Below, piece after piece: positions 36,670 to 48,091 of a stretch of 64,000 nt of DNA. The DNA comes from Monosporascus cannonballus (Eukaryota > Ascomycota > Sordariomycetes > Xylariales). The position numbers and the translations under genes were made by a program. The notes below the pieces were generated by a model, which ran no database searches, was not told the DNA's origin, and worked only from the letters and a program-made list of their open reading frames with translations. How positions within the stretch are numbered: position 1 is the first letter of the stretch; the number at the start of each line of letters is the position of its first letter. The DNA is taken from NCBI GenBank assembly GCA_004154925.1, contig QJNS01000086.1:8361-72360 (forward strand), written 5' to 3'.

Positions 36670-37467
36670 TTATTTAATCTCTGCCTGTAATAAATTAACC
36701 ACGGCATCATGTCCGTTCTTTACAGCTAAGCTTAGCGGTGTCCGATTTTCATAATCCTTCGACCCGATATCGGCCCCTTTATCGAGCAGCAGTTTGACAA
36801 CAGCCTCGTGTCCGTTCTCAGCGGCTAACGATAACGGTGTCTTACTCCAGTAATCCTTCGTCTCGATATCGGCTCCCTCATCGAGCAGCAGTTTGACAAC
36901 AGCCTCATGTCCGTTCGTGCCGGCTAACGATAACGGCCCCGCGCCCCCTCTATCCTTCGTCTCGATATCGGCTCCCCTATCGAGCAGAAGCTTGACGACG
37001 GCCTCACGGCCATTCGCGGCGGCTAGCGATAGCAGTGTGCGACCGTACTTGCCATCCTTCGACTCGATGTCGGCTTCCTTATCGAGCACCAGCCGGACGA
37101 TAGCCTCGTTCCCGCCCGCAGCGGCAACCGATAGCTCATTCCCATGCACCTTTGCAATATGCCTTCCGAGGTTATCCTGTCGTTTTACGCTGCTGGAACA
37201 ATAAGGGCATTGTGTCTTCTTTCTGTTATGGACCTGCTCCTGGTGTCGGGTCAAGTCTCTCTTGGTGCTAAAACCAAAATGATCTGCTTTTCGGAGACAC
37301 GGCTCCTCCCTGCAGACAAAATTTTTGATGTGGTAGCGTTTGTGCTGGCTGTTTATTTGTTAGCTCCATGGTATATGGGCTAATGATAGAAAATAAGAGG
37401 CATTGCGAGATGCGTACCTGAGATGTCTTGAAGACTTGCAGATTCGGCCACATTTGTCGCAGATCAT
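36670..37467 (-). CDS. Small C2H2 zinc-finger plus ankyrin-repeat protein
   Basis: Two exons fit in phase: 37418-37467 and 36670-37348, with a 69-bp intron; 242 residues. The N-terminus carries three Cys/His zinc-finger-like units: CDKCGRICKSSRHL...H, CREEPCLRKADHFGFSTKRD...H and CPYCSSSVKRQDNLGRH. About five ankyrin repeats follow to the stop, with core GHEAVVKLLLDKGADIETKD and few differences between copies. The fungal pairing of C2H2 fingers and ankyrin repeats is common in lineage-specific signalling or NLR-like proteins, but no NACHT or NB-ARC domain is visible. An in-frame stretch continues upstream of the ATG to a stop, with a possible acceptor (CCCAG) near 37562, so an additional 5' exon is possible. 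Confidence 0.72.
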
Positions 37468-38163
37468 TGATGTATTTCCGCTAGGGAAACCGGGGCGACT
37501 TTTGTCAGGCGGGATCAAGCTGAGAGGAGTTGCTGGAGATGGTCTAAATGATATCTGGGCACGGATTTAAGGCACGCTACAGACAGAGGCAGCGAAGGAG
37601 AATCAATACTTAATGGGATAGTATACGGCGATAAGGAATCTGTCGAACAGTGCTGTACGGGGATCGTGGCTAACGTTAGTAAGGACGGTGACAACTGCTA
37701 GCAAAAGGATCTACCAAAGATTACCAAAGTCGAAAGGGAGGCCATTTCTAAAATAAGTATAACTAGACAAGGTTCGAGGCAGCTGTGAATTGAAATGAAA
37801 TGAACGGACTTACCCTAGGCGACAAGGTGCCGAGTGATTTCTAGTCAAGTGTAGAGTGTTGCTGGCCAAATATCGAGGTGAGTTCGACAACTCTGCAGGG
37901 ATCACAAAGAATGGTCGTAACCCAATGGCCAGCAGCCTCAGGGTGGGCGGCTTCTCCTGCAGCCACTGCACCCTGTCTTCCCACCCTACTGTCGATGTAC
38001 CTAGAGAGCAGAGGCACAAGCGACTTGGGAGTGCTGTGGCATTTTGCAGAAATAGTTTGCATACCCCCGAAACTCGTGTCGGCACTGCGGCTGCACCCCT
38101 ACCTCTTCTAACCTCTAGAATTCACCAGCTTTACACACTGACTGGACGCCAACGGTACCCCCC
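37468..38163. other. Spacer between two zinc-finger genes
   Basis: The C2H2-ankyrin gene and the following C2H2 gene are divergent across about 0.7 kb. No independent gene is supported. A further 5' exon of the ankyrin gene may lie at its left edge. Confidence 0.45.
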
Positions 38164-38869
38164 ATGGACCGGTACTTCGACAACACCGGCCTCCCTGCCA
38201 ACGACGACGCTACCCCTGCGGCGTCGTTAGATCATCAGCAGCTGAGTCGACCGTTTGAGGCCACAACACTTCTTCGCAACTTTCCCCATCGGCACTGGAT
38301 TCCTGTCCGGGGCTGGATTCCCTTCCGGCACTGCTGAGGTCGGGTTTGGCACCTTTGGAATCGAAACCAATGAAACCCAACACTGTCCGATCGTCCAGTC
38401 CACCGATTCTCAGAATCCGGGCCCTGACATCGAGGTGAATACGCTACCGGGACTTGGGCGAACCGGCGGGCAACAATTTCCCTCTCAGGTGCCTTGTTCG
38501 GCCGGTATCGGGAGTGAGGGTTTCGCCGAAGTCCCGGACGAACCCCCTGCCGGAAATGGACACTATAGACTGTGGCCTGACACAAATACTTGCGCCGACT
38601 GCCGGGTGAACTTCCCCACGCAAGGCGGCCTCGGTCGACACGGCCGGGAGAGTGGTCACCGCCCGTTCGCCTGCGGATGTGGTCAGCGCTCCACAATGCC
38701 CTACGCCCTTAAACGTCACGTCGGAAAGGAACACATATATCAGTGTCCACTCTGCACGAAACACGATGGCGACAAGCGCTTTACCAGGCGCGACCACCTC
38801 CAGCAGCACCTTATAGGAGCCCATAAACTCGACCAGAGGGGCCTCGCTTTCGTCAATGGCCGCACCTAG
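38164..38869 (+). pseudogene. C2H2 zinc-finger gene with an apparent frameshift
   Basis: An ATG at 38164 opens a frame beginning MDRYFDNTGLPANDDATPAAS that stops at 38337. A second, overlapping frame is open from 38246 to the stop at 38867-38869 and encodes the zinc-finger body: CADCRVNFPTQGGLGRHGRESGH, CGCGQRSTMPYALKRHVGKEH and CPLCTKHDGDKRFTRRDHLQQH. It has no suitable ATG before the fingers. The two frames overlap between 38246 and 38334 and differ by one base, so either a frameshift has occurred or there is a non-canonical intron (a GTCCGG donor at 38305 with an acceptor at 38398 would keep phase). Nucleic-acid binding is inferred from the fingers. Confidence 0.5.
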
Positions 38870-41085
38870 AAGAAGGAGCGGCCATGGCAATTTGCGGATG
38901 GACGCGACGCTACTGATATATTGAAGTGGCGCAGCGCGCGGGGAGCCGCCGTATCGCTCAGCTGATCAGTTGTTCCGCGCCGCATATGTATTTCCGTAGT
39001 TTTACCTGCCGGGTCAACCCCGAGCAACTGTCACAGATCATGATCGTGGTTACAACACCGACTTCTAATACAATTGCGTTGCCTTGATGTCTCGCCGATG
39101 CTGTTCCAGACGTTGACGACGTGACAAAATTCGTACTGATCAGCACCGAATCTCCCTGTCCCAATTCAATAGCAGGAAGGGTGGTCGAAGGTGTATGGAA
39201 TGGTGAGGAGAGGAGGGGTTGGCCGCTCTTCGGATCTCGTATATTCCTTTTGCGTCATATCACCTCTGCTCAGCCATTAAACCGGTCGTTACTAATCTGA
39301 ATTCCATCAACGACATAAGTTCCAGCATGAAATTGCCTTCCCATTATTGAGCCTGTACGAACATGGACAATATTAGTAGATTGACGGAACAAGAAATACA
39401 AGACAGAATCAACTTCGTTTATGCACCAGTATTCTTCCTTTCCCCGTCCTTGGAAACATAAACCTCCTTATCAACCTTTCAATCCGCCTTCTGTCAGATA
39501 AGTAGCCCAATAATTGTTCACTTACTCATAAAATCTTTCGGTGCAGCCATGCCCGACAATTAAAAGTCTTAATCACTTGAATTATCAACTAATCAACTGT
39601 TGCTAAGACGATATATGTAAATATCAATAAATTTGACTACCCTAGTTCCACCCACGTAGGCTCGTATGGCATCGCGTCGTCTCCGTCACACCCCACGCGT
39701 TCCTTACCTAGGTGCCTCCGTAGCATCTCGGAGCTGACTACCGGATCCGCAGCCTTCCCCCAGACACAAGCCGGACCATGTTTCAACAGAAGCAACCTGC
39801 CTCCGTTCGGCACTTGGCCACCCGCACCCCCCCGGAACGCAACCCAGCTAATTACCTAACTCGGCGGAGGGGGGCGGCGATCAAAGACCAAACAGAGGGG
39901 CCACGCAGCTGCTTTCCCCGCCGCCATCGGCTTGAGCACAGACAGAGGGTCACAGCATATCGCTCACTACGGCATAGAATGCCGGCCTCTGGACCATTCC
40001 GGCGACCCGCCGCTTAAGTCTTAGGCAGCCTTATGCGTCCAGAAAGAGGGCTAAAACTCGACGACGACCACCATGGGGATGGAGGCGCGTTTTCGCGCCA
40101 ACCTACAGTGGGAAGGTAGGGAAATAGATTACTGGAAAGCGGCGCCAAGCTTTCCGCCGGGGCCCCTTAGCTCGCGTCCTGGACGAAGACAGCGATAGGG
40201 TGCCCCGTGATCGACGCACATGTTGCCCTGCGCAGCACCCAGCAGCGGTTTACAAGTTACAGTGCATTTCCCACTAAATTAGCATACACTGTATAGATGG
40301 CGAGGTCCGACATCCACAGGGCGCGCTAGGTAGGCAGGTAACGTTTTGATGGTTCCGATCTGGCTTGATTTGCCGACTATGCCTTGTTCGCCCGATAGAG
40401 CTCAGTCGTCGCCGGTGTACTTATGCGCCGGGGTTGACGACGATGTAGCCAGGTGTGTACGTAGGTGGCATTGCCGGAGGCGCAGTGCGCCACCGGTCCT
40501 TTCACGTGCGGGCAACCATTCGCTACGTACCTGTTGCGAGGACTGCCCCTATCTATGATCACGATGAGGGGTTTGAGGGCAACATTGGCGACTCTCCCGC
40601 GTGTGGGGTAAGATTTAACCAGGGTCCTCACCACCACATAAGTAAGACACCAGGGCGAAGAGTCCGTAAGTGGAAGGAGGGCGGGGAGAGGTTCGGTTTG
40701 GGGAAACGCCCCCTTTCATCTTCATCGCTAGCCTTGTCTTGTACGGGAAAATGGGAAGCTCAAGCGGCCACCAACCACGACCTCTGGTGGGAGACGATGC
40801 TGATATTAGATGCTGTTTCTGCTCCCTGTTGCCCGTATCCGTGCACGTGCGAGAGCTTGCGGCCGCTGATCTCCCCCTCAACGTTTATAGATGGATCTAC
40901 ATCGTGCTCAAGATACAGCCGTTGACCCATGCTCGGAGCAAGCTGCTGAGCCTGTCGCGCCTTGTGAAACTACTTAAACCGCCAAATAGAACTCCTGTTC
41001 ATGTCACCTGAGTCTCCGAGGTAGCTCTCCCCATCAACCTTCACCAGCACCTAGCGACCGGCCGTGAAATACTCTAGTCGTCAAG
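38870..41085. other. Gene-poor interval upstream of the NLP gene
   Basis: This 2.2 kb holds no supportable gene. It has CTTACCTAGGTGC at about 39704-39716 and TAGGTAGGCAGGTAAC at about 40328. The last ~300 bases probably hold the NLP promoter. Confidence 0.5.
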
Positions 41086-41974
41086 ATGCCTCCCAGACAA
41101 AGCGTCGCCGCCGCAGGGTTGGCTCTGCTGGCTACTGTGCTTCCGAGTGTAACTGCTATGCCAACGCTGCCATTCAAGATCGAAGCTCGAGAGCCGCCAC
41201 GAGCTCTGCCGGAAAAAGCAACAGCTGATGACAAGAAGTATGTCAACTCATGGCTCAACTATAATATCGCAGCCTAAGACTTCACGGTGACATGCGAATG
41301 CTAATGATTGTACTAGGTGGCAGCCTGCCATGGACTTTGATACAGATGGCTGCTATAACACACCAGCCATAGATGCCAATGGCAAGATCGCGGAGGGTTT
41401 GGATCCATGGAAAGACGGGAATTCAGGCGGCTGCCGTGACGAGTCGGACTTGGACAATAACAACGTCTACTCACGCCAGCGTTGCAACAACGGCTGGTGC
41501 GCGTACATTTACGACTATTACTTCGAAAAGGATACGGCGGTGGGCGGACTCGGCGGTCACCGGCACGACTGGGAGCACATCGCGATCTGGGTCCAAAACG
41601 GCGAGGCGAAATTTGTGTCGGCCTCGCAACACGGCAACTACGAGATCAAAGCTGCTCAGGATGTGAGATGGGAAGGCACCCATCCCAAGATGGTCTACCA
41701 CAAAGACGGCGTTAGCACGCACTGCTTCCGTTTCGCCAATCAAGGGGATGATGCCATTGAGAACCATAAGGGCGTTTGGTTCTACGGCGCATTGATTTCG
41801 TGGAACGGCTTCCCCAGCACGCAGCTTCGAGACAAGCTGATGTCGGCCGACTTCGGATCAGCTAGCATCGGTATCAAGGACTCGAGCTTCCAGTCACAGC
41901 TTGACAGGTCCCGGGGAAATCGCGCTCCAGAGTTCAACAGCGCCCTGGACGTTGGCTCTCCGGGAAACCCCTGA
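41086..41974 (+). CDS. Secreted NLP (NPP1-type necrosis- and ethylene-inducing-like) protein
   Basis: NLPs are secreted proteins of plant-associated microbes; cytolytic members bind plant sphingolipids and damage eudicot membranes. Two exons, 41086-41237 and 41317-41974, with a 79-bp intron (GTATGT, CTAAT, TAG) encode 269 residues. Residues 1-24 form a signal peptide (LALLATVLPSVTA). The hallmark heptapeptide GHRHDWE lies at about residues 131-137, preceded by YYFEKD, so the metal-coordinating Asp, His, Asp and Glu positions look retained. Six or so cysteines, including CNNGWC, resemble the type 2 NLPs more than type 1. No break or truncation is seen. Activity on plants cannot be judged from sequence, since many NLPs are non-toxic. 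Confidence 0.93.
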
Positions 41975-43317
41975 TTATGCTCCTAGGGACCGATCGAGAT
42001 AGAATCTTACGGAAGACCTAATTCACGGCCAAGCGTTTAGTATGGATACTCATCAGCGCCTAGAGGCTTGGAGACAGCCGGCGATGTCTAGCGCCGCGCC
42101 GTACTTGTGCGAAGGCTGATGTCACATATCATGGTATCGGTGTTCTAAGACGTCGCGGTCTCTCTCATACTCTCTCCATGCTTGAAATGATTGTTTGTCC
42201 GTAATTAGTCCCGCTGTCGCACTAGTTTCAACGACAACAGGGTGGACTGGACTGGTTGTCTAGACCGTTGGTTTATTCTCCCACTACGAACGATTGAAAA
42301 GAAGTTAACCGTCTTGCGTATTGAAAGTCGCGAGAGGTAGGCAATTCGTGGGTTAGGGCGTTATCTTCGGCCAACTCCCACGGAAGCAGCGAAGACGACG
42401 AGGTTAATGAAAACGCTGTTCATACAGGAAATGATAAAACTAATGAGAAACATATGTAGAGTTCGTATACTTATTGACCGGCGCGGACACTTCAATTATT
42501 TGCCTTCGTGTTCTCGGAGACGATACGCAGCACGTCTCCTGGTTTGGCGTCGGTAGCTGGGTGGTTGATGAAAGTGGGAAGAAGTCTTTTAAGAAAATTT
42601 GCACGCGACGAACGTATTTCGTACTTGGAGCTCTTCCATTATTGGGGACCACTTCTAGTCACGTGGCCAGACTATCCAGTCTTTGGGGATTAATTGTCAG
42701 TGAACCATGGAAAACTTTCATGGCTCTTTCTTCTTTTCTCTTTACACACATTTTAAAACTACGCACGATTAATCAACCGATTTTCATTCGCCCACTTGCT
42801 ATCGGTCATATTTGCGTGCTAGAGCAATTTGGTTTGCTGTCGAAACATCTGTGACACTTTGCCTTTCTCGGTGTGTCTCGCCTAGTGGTAACCATATATC
42901 CATGCATGCGTGCATGCAATCATCCCTTGTGAAGTCTGGTTCGAATGGAGCCATATCACGAATATCTACTGTAGGGGTACATGATGATGCTTGGTACTGC
43001 CAGCACTCCTTAAAGTACGGCAGCTCGCCCTTGAAGTGCTGTTTATGGCTGCCACTATCGTGTCCATCTCGTCCGAAACTTCACGGGAGGGAAAGAGCTT
43101 TGTATATGAAACCAAGCTTATCCACTGCCTGAGATGGTAGTTTCATAACAGCTGGTCTATATGGTGCTTTAGAGGTCGTGTCAAACGACCACGAGTGAGA
43201 ATGCTCAACCTTTTATCTGTAATGCCGTCTCTGGAAGACTGTGGCTCAATTTCAAAGCCGAAATAACAACACCATCTCCTAAACACACCTGCCTAGACAC
43301 ACTGGATCAGTCAAGTA
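41975..43317. other. Intergenic region between NLP gene and inverted-repeat element
   Basis: About 1.3 kb with no supportable gene. Short frames around 42474-42854 are of low complexity and unlike any known family. Confidence 0.5.
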
Positions 43318-43385
43318 AGGCGACCCCCCACCAACGCCACATCCCCCCAACGCGCCGCCATTTCCCATACAAAATCGACGAAATC
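43318..43385 (+). repeat. Left terminal inverted repeat
   Basis: About 68 bp of G/C-rich sequence matching the reverse complement of 44098-44167, with one or two short gaps and several substitutions. The match appears to fade gradually into the AT-rich core. Confidence 0.8.
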
Positions 43386-44097
43386 GCATATTTATAATTA
43401 ATTAACAAATATATATACGAAAACTTTATGAACGGAATAATAATTAAGGCCTTAATATAAGGCCGTATGTAAAATATGATTTAAAAATATTAATGTTTTT
43501 ATTAAAAAGATTAAGGTTGAAATTCGGAAAATCTGATCTTAACATTTATACAAATTGTATGAGAAATTGTTAAGACAAAACTTTTAGCTTTACTATTAAA
43601 TCATTATGGAAATAAATTAGATAAAAATATAAATTAAACGTTAATAATATCTTTAATCAATTTTCTATACTTTATAAAGGTATTGGCTATATAACTTTAA
43701 TATTGGTTACGTTATTTATATCTTAAAAGCTAGTATCGTTTTTCCCACAGTAAATCTTCACCATTTTTCTCCACTTTTCTTTATATTATATCTTTTTATA
43801 TAATAAAGATGTTATAAAAAGATTACATCGCCCATATTAGTCGCAACCTTAAATAATAATATAAAATTTATTTTAAATATCTTTATTATTAAAAACATTA
43901 CGAATTTTTTTCGTTACGAGTAAAAATATATAATAAAACTATGTTTTAACTCTAAAAACTGGAAAAATTTATTGTTTAATTTTTAGAATTTTTCGAATAC
44001 TATTATTGCATAAAGGACTTACATTTTATAATAATGTTGAAAACCGCTTATTTTTAAGATTTGTATTCGATTTTTAAAGTGTTGTTAAAAATATAGT

Positions 44098-44167
44098 GAT
44101 TTTCGCCATTATGTATGGGAAAACGGTGGCGCGTTAGGGGGATGGGGCGTTGGCCGGGGTGTCGCCT
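44098..44167 (-). repeat. Right terminal inverted repeat
   Basis: About 70 bp, the mirror of the left repeat; ends GTCGCCT followed by the flanking TA. By eye roughly four fifths of positions agree with the left copy. Confidence 0.8.
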
Positions 44168-44396
44168 TAATAGAGCACATGCAACCGCCCTCAATGAGCT
44201 CCTATAATTCGAACCGCTTCTTCAATAGCGACGGTGCTATTTTTTGCTGTCTAGCTAATCACCAGGTCAAATCCCGATTTCCGAGCAGAGCCCCGGTTTA
44301 ATTAGTAGCCCATCTTATCGCAGCTGTTTCCCCCGATGGAATATTCTCAAATTAATCCTCCGGTCACCTCCTAGCTTTTCGGGTATATCAACTAGT

Positions 44397-45150
44397 ATGG
44401 GCATCATCACGACGGCACTGCGGGTAGGCGTCTGGGGTGTGACTGGCGGGGTCGCCAGCGTAGGTGTCGGGGCAGCCTACCTCGCAGCCAGCACGACGCT
44501 GGTCGACCTAACGAAAGACGACCCGCTGTTCAAATCACCGACGTATGTGAGATACAACCCGAAGGGTAACCCGGCCCTGCAGGACGTCGTCATAAAACGC
44601 GTGCCTCTGCGCAAGATCAAACCCGCGCTGCGCGACGACGAGGAGGCCCTGACCCTCGAGTTCTGCCGAGGCGTTTGGAGTCGATGGGGTAGCTAGGGAA
44701 CCATTCGTTTTGCTGCCCGAGATCGGATTCGCTGACCGCGAGCCAGGCTTCTACGTGCAGAGCAAGCTCCAGGAGCGGTATGACAAGCCGGAAGGGAGCG
44801 AGGACAACCTGTGGAACGTATCAGAACTCGCGGTCGCCAAGTACGACAAAGGACTACGGTTCTCAAACCATTTCGAGGTCGTCGAGAACAAAGGAAACGA
44901 GGTTTATATCCGTTGCGGCGGGTCGCCGATGAACCCGGGCCTCAGGGATTCGGACTGCCTCGTCGTCCTCAGCGCGAAGATCAACCGCGAAGCCCAGCAG
45001 GCCGAGTTCAGCTTCAAGTCGGCCCTTTTCAACAGCGCGGCCCCGTATGTTGAAGGGGCCCAACACTCGGTCCCGCCGAAGATCATATTCCTCCACCGTT
45101 GGTATGTCCGTATTCTGACGCAGGCCGCTATCGGGAACGTCAGGGCGTAA
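44397..45150 (+). CDS. Conserved fungal hypothetical protein with hydrophobic N-terminus
   Basis: Two exons fit in phase: 44397-44688 and 44747-45150, with a 58-bp intron (GTAGCT donor, CTGAC branch, CCAG); 231 residues. Splicing joins LEFCRGVWSRWG to FYVQSKLQERY, which is how I remember the family reading, so the stop at 44694 is intronic rather than a frameshift in a GGGG run. The N-terminus (VGVWGVTGGVASVGVGAAYLA) is a membrane segment or mitochondrial signal. The rest contains NHFEVVENKGNEVYIRCGGS and a terminal FLHRWYVR. The family is widespread in filamentous fungi, but I know no function for it. It starts 230 bp after the inverted-repeat element. Confidence 0.72.
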
Positions 45151-45524
45151 CGCGCGCCTGAAAAGTGAGGCTCGTCTACGATGGAGATGTCTTCCTAGCG
45201 GGTTATGATAGAATATATTTATCTGCATACATCCCTTCGAGGCCGGACTATAAGATGTGTACGTTTGAAATGCAACACAGGGGCGCCTCAGCTGATGATG
45301 CGAGGACATGCTACGTCCGACTTCTTAAAAAACTCCTGTATGTAAACTTGGAACAGTCCTCTGTACCCTCTTGGGTATTATATTAGTTTAGTCATCATTC
45401 CGAATAAACCCCCTTGTCCGATCCGAGTACGTATATCTGAGCCCAGCACGTCTTTTCCCAGGAAAAGGAGATATCTTCAAATACATTCTTTCACTGGACA
45501 CATAGGCTCAAACCAACCTCGATC
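45151..45524. other. Spacer before the histidine-phosphatase pseudogene
   Basis: About 370 bp between two plus-strand genes. Nothing recognisable. Confidence 0.5.
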
Positions 45525-46310
45525 ATAACGAACACCGTGGAGACCATTCACGTATTTCGGCACTCTGAAGGCGTGCACAACAGATTCATCGAATTCAGAA
45601 AAACGAGGGACCCAGACTTGACAGAAGAAGGCCGTCAGCAGTGTACCGTGGTCTTGCTGCCGAATTTCCTTATATGGACAAACTGTCGCATCTGGTCTCT
45701 TCGCCAATGCGTCGCGCCATCAACTCCACCCTCCGAGCATTTGCTCCGGTAAGCACGAGGCAGAAGATAATGCTCCTCCCGGAGCTAACTGAAGCGGCTC
45801 GCACGTTTCGAGCTTCGGGTTCGACCCCCCCGCTCCGTCGAGAGTTCGGCGACAGGGTAGACCGGGACGCGGTTCCGAAGCAATGGAACAGGCTCGACCC
45901 GAGCAGCCAGTTCGCCTATGGCCTAGGAGAGATCGAGGCTCGCGCTACCGCAGCCCGGGAGTGGCTGATGGAGCTTGCGCTCGCCGCCGGAGAGGGTTCC
46001 CACGTCGTGGATGACTCACGGGCGCACCGTTCACTTCATCACGGACGACTTCCAGGGCGCCAGGCCGCCCAACTACACGTGCGACTGGCGCGGCAACTTG
46101 GAATACCGTTCGTACCGCTTCGACTTCGCCTCCAGGGAGACGGTCGAGACGCCCGAAAGCCGGACGAGAAGGGGGATGCCGCCGGCTTACACCCTGGACG
46201 AGGCAGCGAAGAAAGGGATCAGGGGGGTCTACGGCGGCGGATCCTCGAACGAACGCCCGAAGTCCTTGAGCTCTACGAAGATTATAAGTTATAAACCAGC
46301 TACGGATTAA
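45525..46310 (+). pseudogene. Histidine-phosphatase (phosphoglycerate-mutase-like) gene with two frameshifts and no start
   Basis: The frame opens with ETIHVFRHSEGVHN, the RH(A/S)EG catalytic motif of the fungal phosphoglycerate-mutase-like family, but no ATG precedes it; an ATA at 45525 sits where a start would be expected. After LTEEGRQQC the reading frame shifts at about 45643-45655 to continue LAAEFPYMDKLSHLVSSPMR, and later returns to the first frame at about 46006-46012 to give MTHGRTVHFITDDFQGARPP and the C-terminus. The two shifts compensate, but the lost start and shifts make an intact enzyme unlikely unless they are sequencing errors. The substrate of the ancestral enzyme is unknown. 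Neither shift can be explained by an intron. Confidence 0.7.
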
Positions 46311-48091
46311 GGCGAGGCGTCCTCGGTATCGTTAGCTAAGACCTTACAGGACCTTCACCCTTGATCAACCCCGCATATATGAAGGCCAGATGACAGTCCC
46401 CTAATTCCCTATCCCGTCTGGTCACCCCCGCCCCCTCAGAAGCCCGATATAAAATAGCGCAATAAAGACCCGACATTAACCCACCAGCAAGTATACCGTA
46501 TTGCGCGTTTCTGGCGCACAGGGATAATCCATCAAGGACTATGTCTCGGCAAGGAAGTTGAAATGCGGGGCGCACATTGGTAACACACTCAGGGGTAAGG
46601 GGAAATTTTGTTATAGCCTTCAGATATGACACAAAACGATATAATTCATTGCCAGTTATAGTTGCTAATTTCACGACTTCTCCGATTACGCCTCAAACAC
46701 GCACATAATGCTTTCTCGGTAACCAATGTTTTAATCGCCTTGTGGTGCCATAACGGTAGTTAAGGAATGAATTCTTCTTCTATATGCCTTGGCGACGCCC
46801 GTAAAACTACCTAAGCCCTAACTTAGCCCCAAGCGCTTTACTTCAGCGCCATGAGAGCTCATCTCGCTGTTGTATTGGTGGCTTGCTTGTACTATGGGCT
46901 TGAAACCTGTATGCGTAAGCACAACGTTTGTCCGAGCTTCGATTCCACGAGGTTCCAACGGGAGGCTCCAATTCCCATCCCAAGTCACTACGGACACATG
47001 CGCAGAACTTCTGTGGTAAGGAAAGGCACCTGTTTACCTCTTTTGACAATTACATAGTTCTAAATTACCTGGTCGAGCCACATATGACAGCCAGGTGTAT
47101 CATGCGAGCTGCTACTTTTGTATTCTGGAGGAAAGCCTTCCTTTAATAGGGACCGAATGAGCATCAGCCTTCATGTGCGTTATTAAGTATCGAATGCTAT
47201 TATCGGGTATATCTTGATTATCTTCTTTCATATTTTGGCGACTGGATATTAAGGTAGCTTAATCGTCTTGGCCAGAACCTGCTCCATAGGGGGGGAGTCT
47301 ATGACGTTATAATTGTAAGGTATAAGAAAGGGTGGATTATGTAGACAGTAGTTTTCAGTAGTTTTCTAAAGAGTAGCTAATAATGCAGCTGGGGTATCGG
47401 AAACGGCCCGTCGAAGCACACCTGGGTTAACTGCCTAGAATAGACGATCCGGGGGCTTATCCCGTACTGCTGTTCCGATGATAATGAGGCTGCTGGCGAT
47501 AGTCCTTGATTTTGTTCGGCCGGCAAGCTGCCGTTGCTACTGTGCCGAGTCCGACGAGTCCAGGCTGGTGTAGGTTAATGACCAGCCGGCCGCTTTAATA
47601 TTGGCATGTTTCGAGCGTTTCGTGTACTCCAAGTGCTGTCTGCACCAGATGTATTTTTTGGGCCGATTAACGGACGTATTCCCGAAATCTCGAAACGGGG
47701 GCAGGGGTCATGTTAGAAAGTAGCGGCTTATTTTGGGCACTAATGGTCTGGTTAGGTATGTAGGTAGGAATATTATCATATTGCATAGTATGTATGCCGA
47801 ATCTTCTCTCGCATGACCTGCCCTCTTAATAAGAGGGCCTACAAGCAGATAGCAGGAGATGGTCCGTGCGTATTAAGTAGAAGACCAATCAACCCCCCGA
47901 TGAAATGCCGTCTCCCCCTCCCCTCACAGCCCGCCTCGGGTCGGGAGCACGAAAAGAGAGAGCAGACATAGCACAATCATTATCGCACTGCATCACGTCG
48001 CTTAATCACAGCAAAAAAAAAAAAAAAAAAAAAACAAAACCCTAAGAAAACCGAGGAACCCACCCTAGATATACAGTAAAAGCAGAAGAAG
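46311..48091. other. Gene-poor interval before the EXPERA-like gene
   Basis: About 1.8 kb without a supportable gene. It contains a GTATGTAGGTAGGAAT motif near 47756 and a GGCCGGC/GCCGGCC pair near 47518 and 47587. Its right end holds a 22-A run in the probable 5' leader of the next gene. Confidence 0.5.
48013..48034. repeat. 22-base A homopolymer upstream of the EXPERA-like start
   Basis: An uninterrupted run of 22 A ends 57 bases before the start codon of the next gene, so it falls in its promoter or leader. Confidence 0.92.

Larger units (their letters stand above)
43318..44167. mobile_element. 850-bp TA-flanked terminal-inverted-repeat element with AT-rich core
   Basis: Two imperfect inverted repeats of about 70 bp bound the element, both starting AGGCGAC at the outer edge and sharing CCAACGCC, AACGCGCC and CCCATACA blocks. 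TA dinucleotides lie directly outside both ends (43316-43317 and 44168-44169), as expected for a Tc1/mariner/pogo-type target-site duplication. The interior, about 43386-44097, is strongly AT-rich and encodes nothing, so the element is non-autonomous (MITE-like) or degraded, possibly by RIP. The next gene starts 230 bp downstream. Confidence 0.82.

Noticed and set aside
44694..44696. In-frame TAG after FCRGVWSRWGS, looking like a one-base frameshift in a GGGG run
   Set aside because: A 58-bp intron (44689-44746) with a CTGAC branch point explains it, and the joined protein reads correctly.
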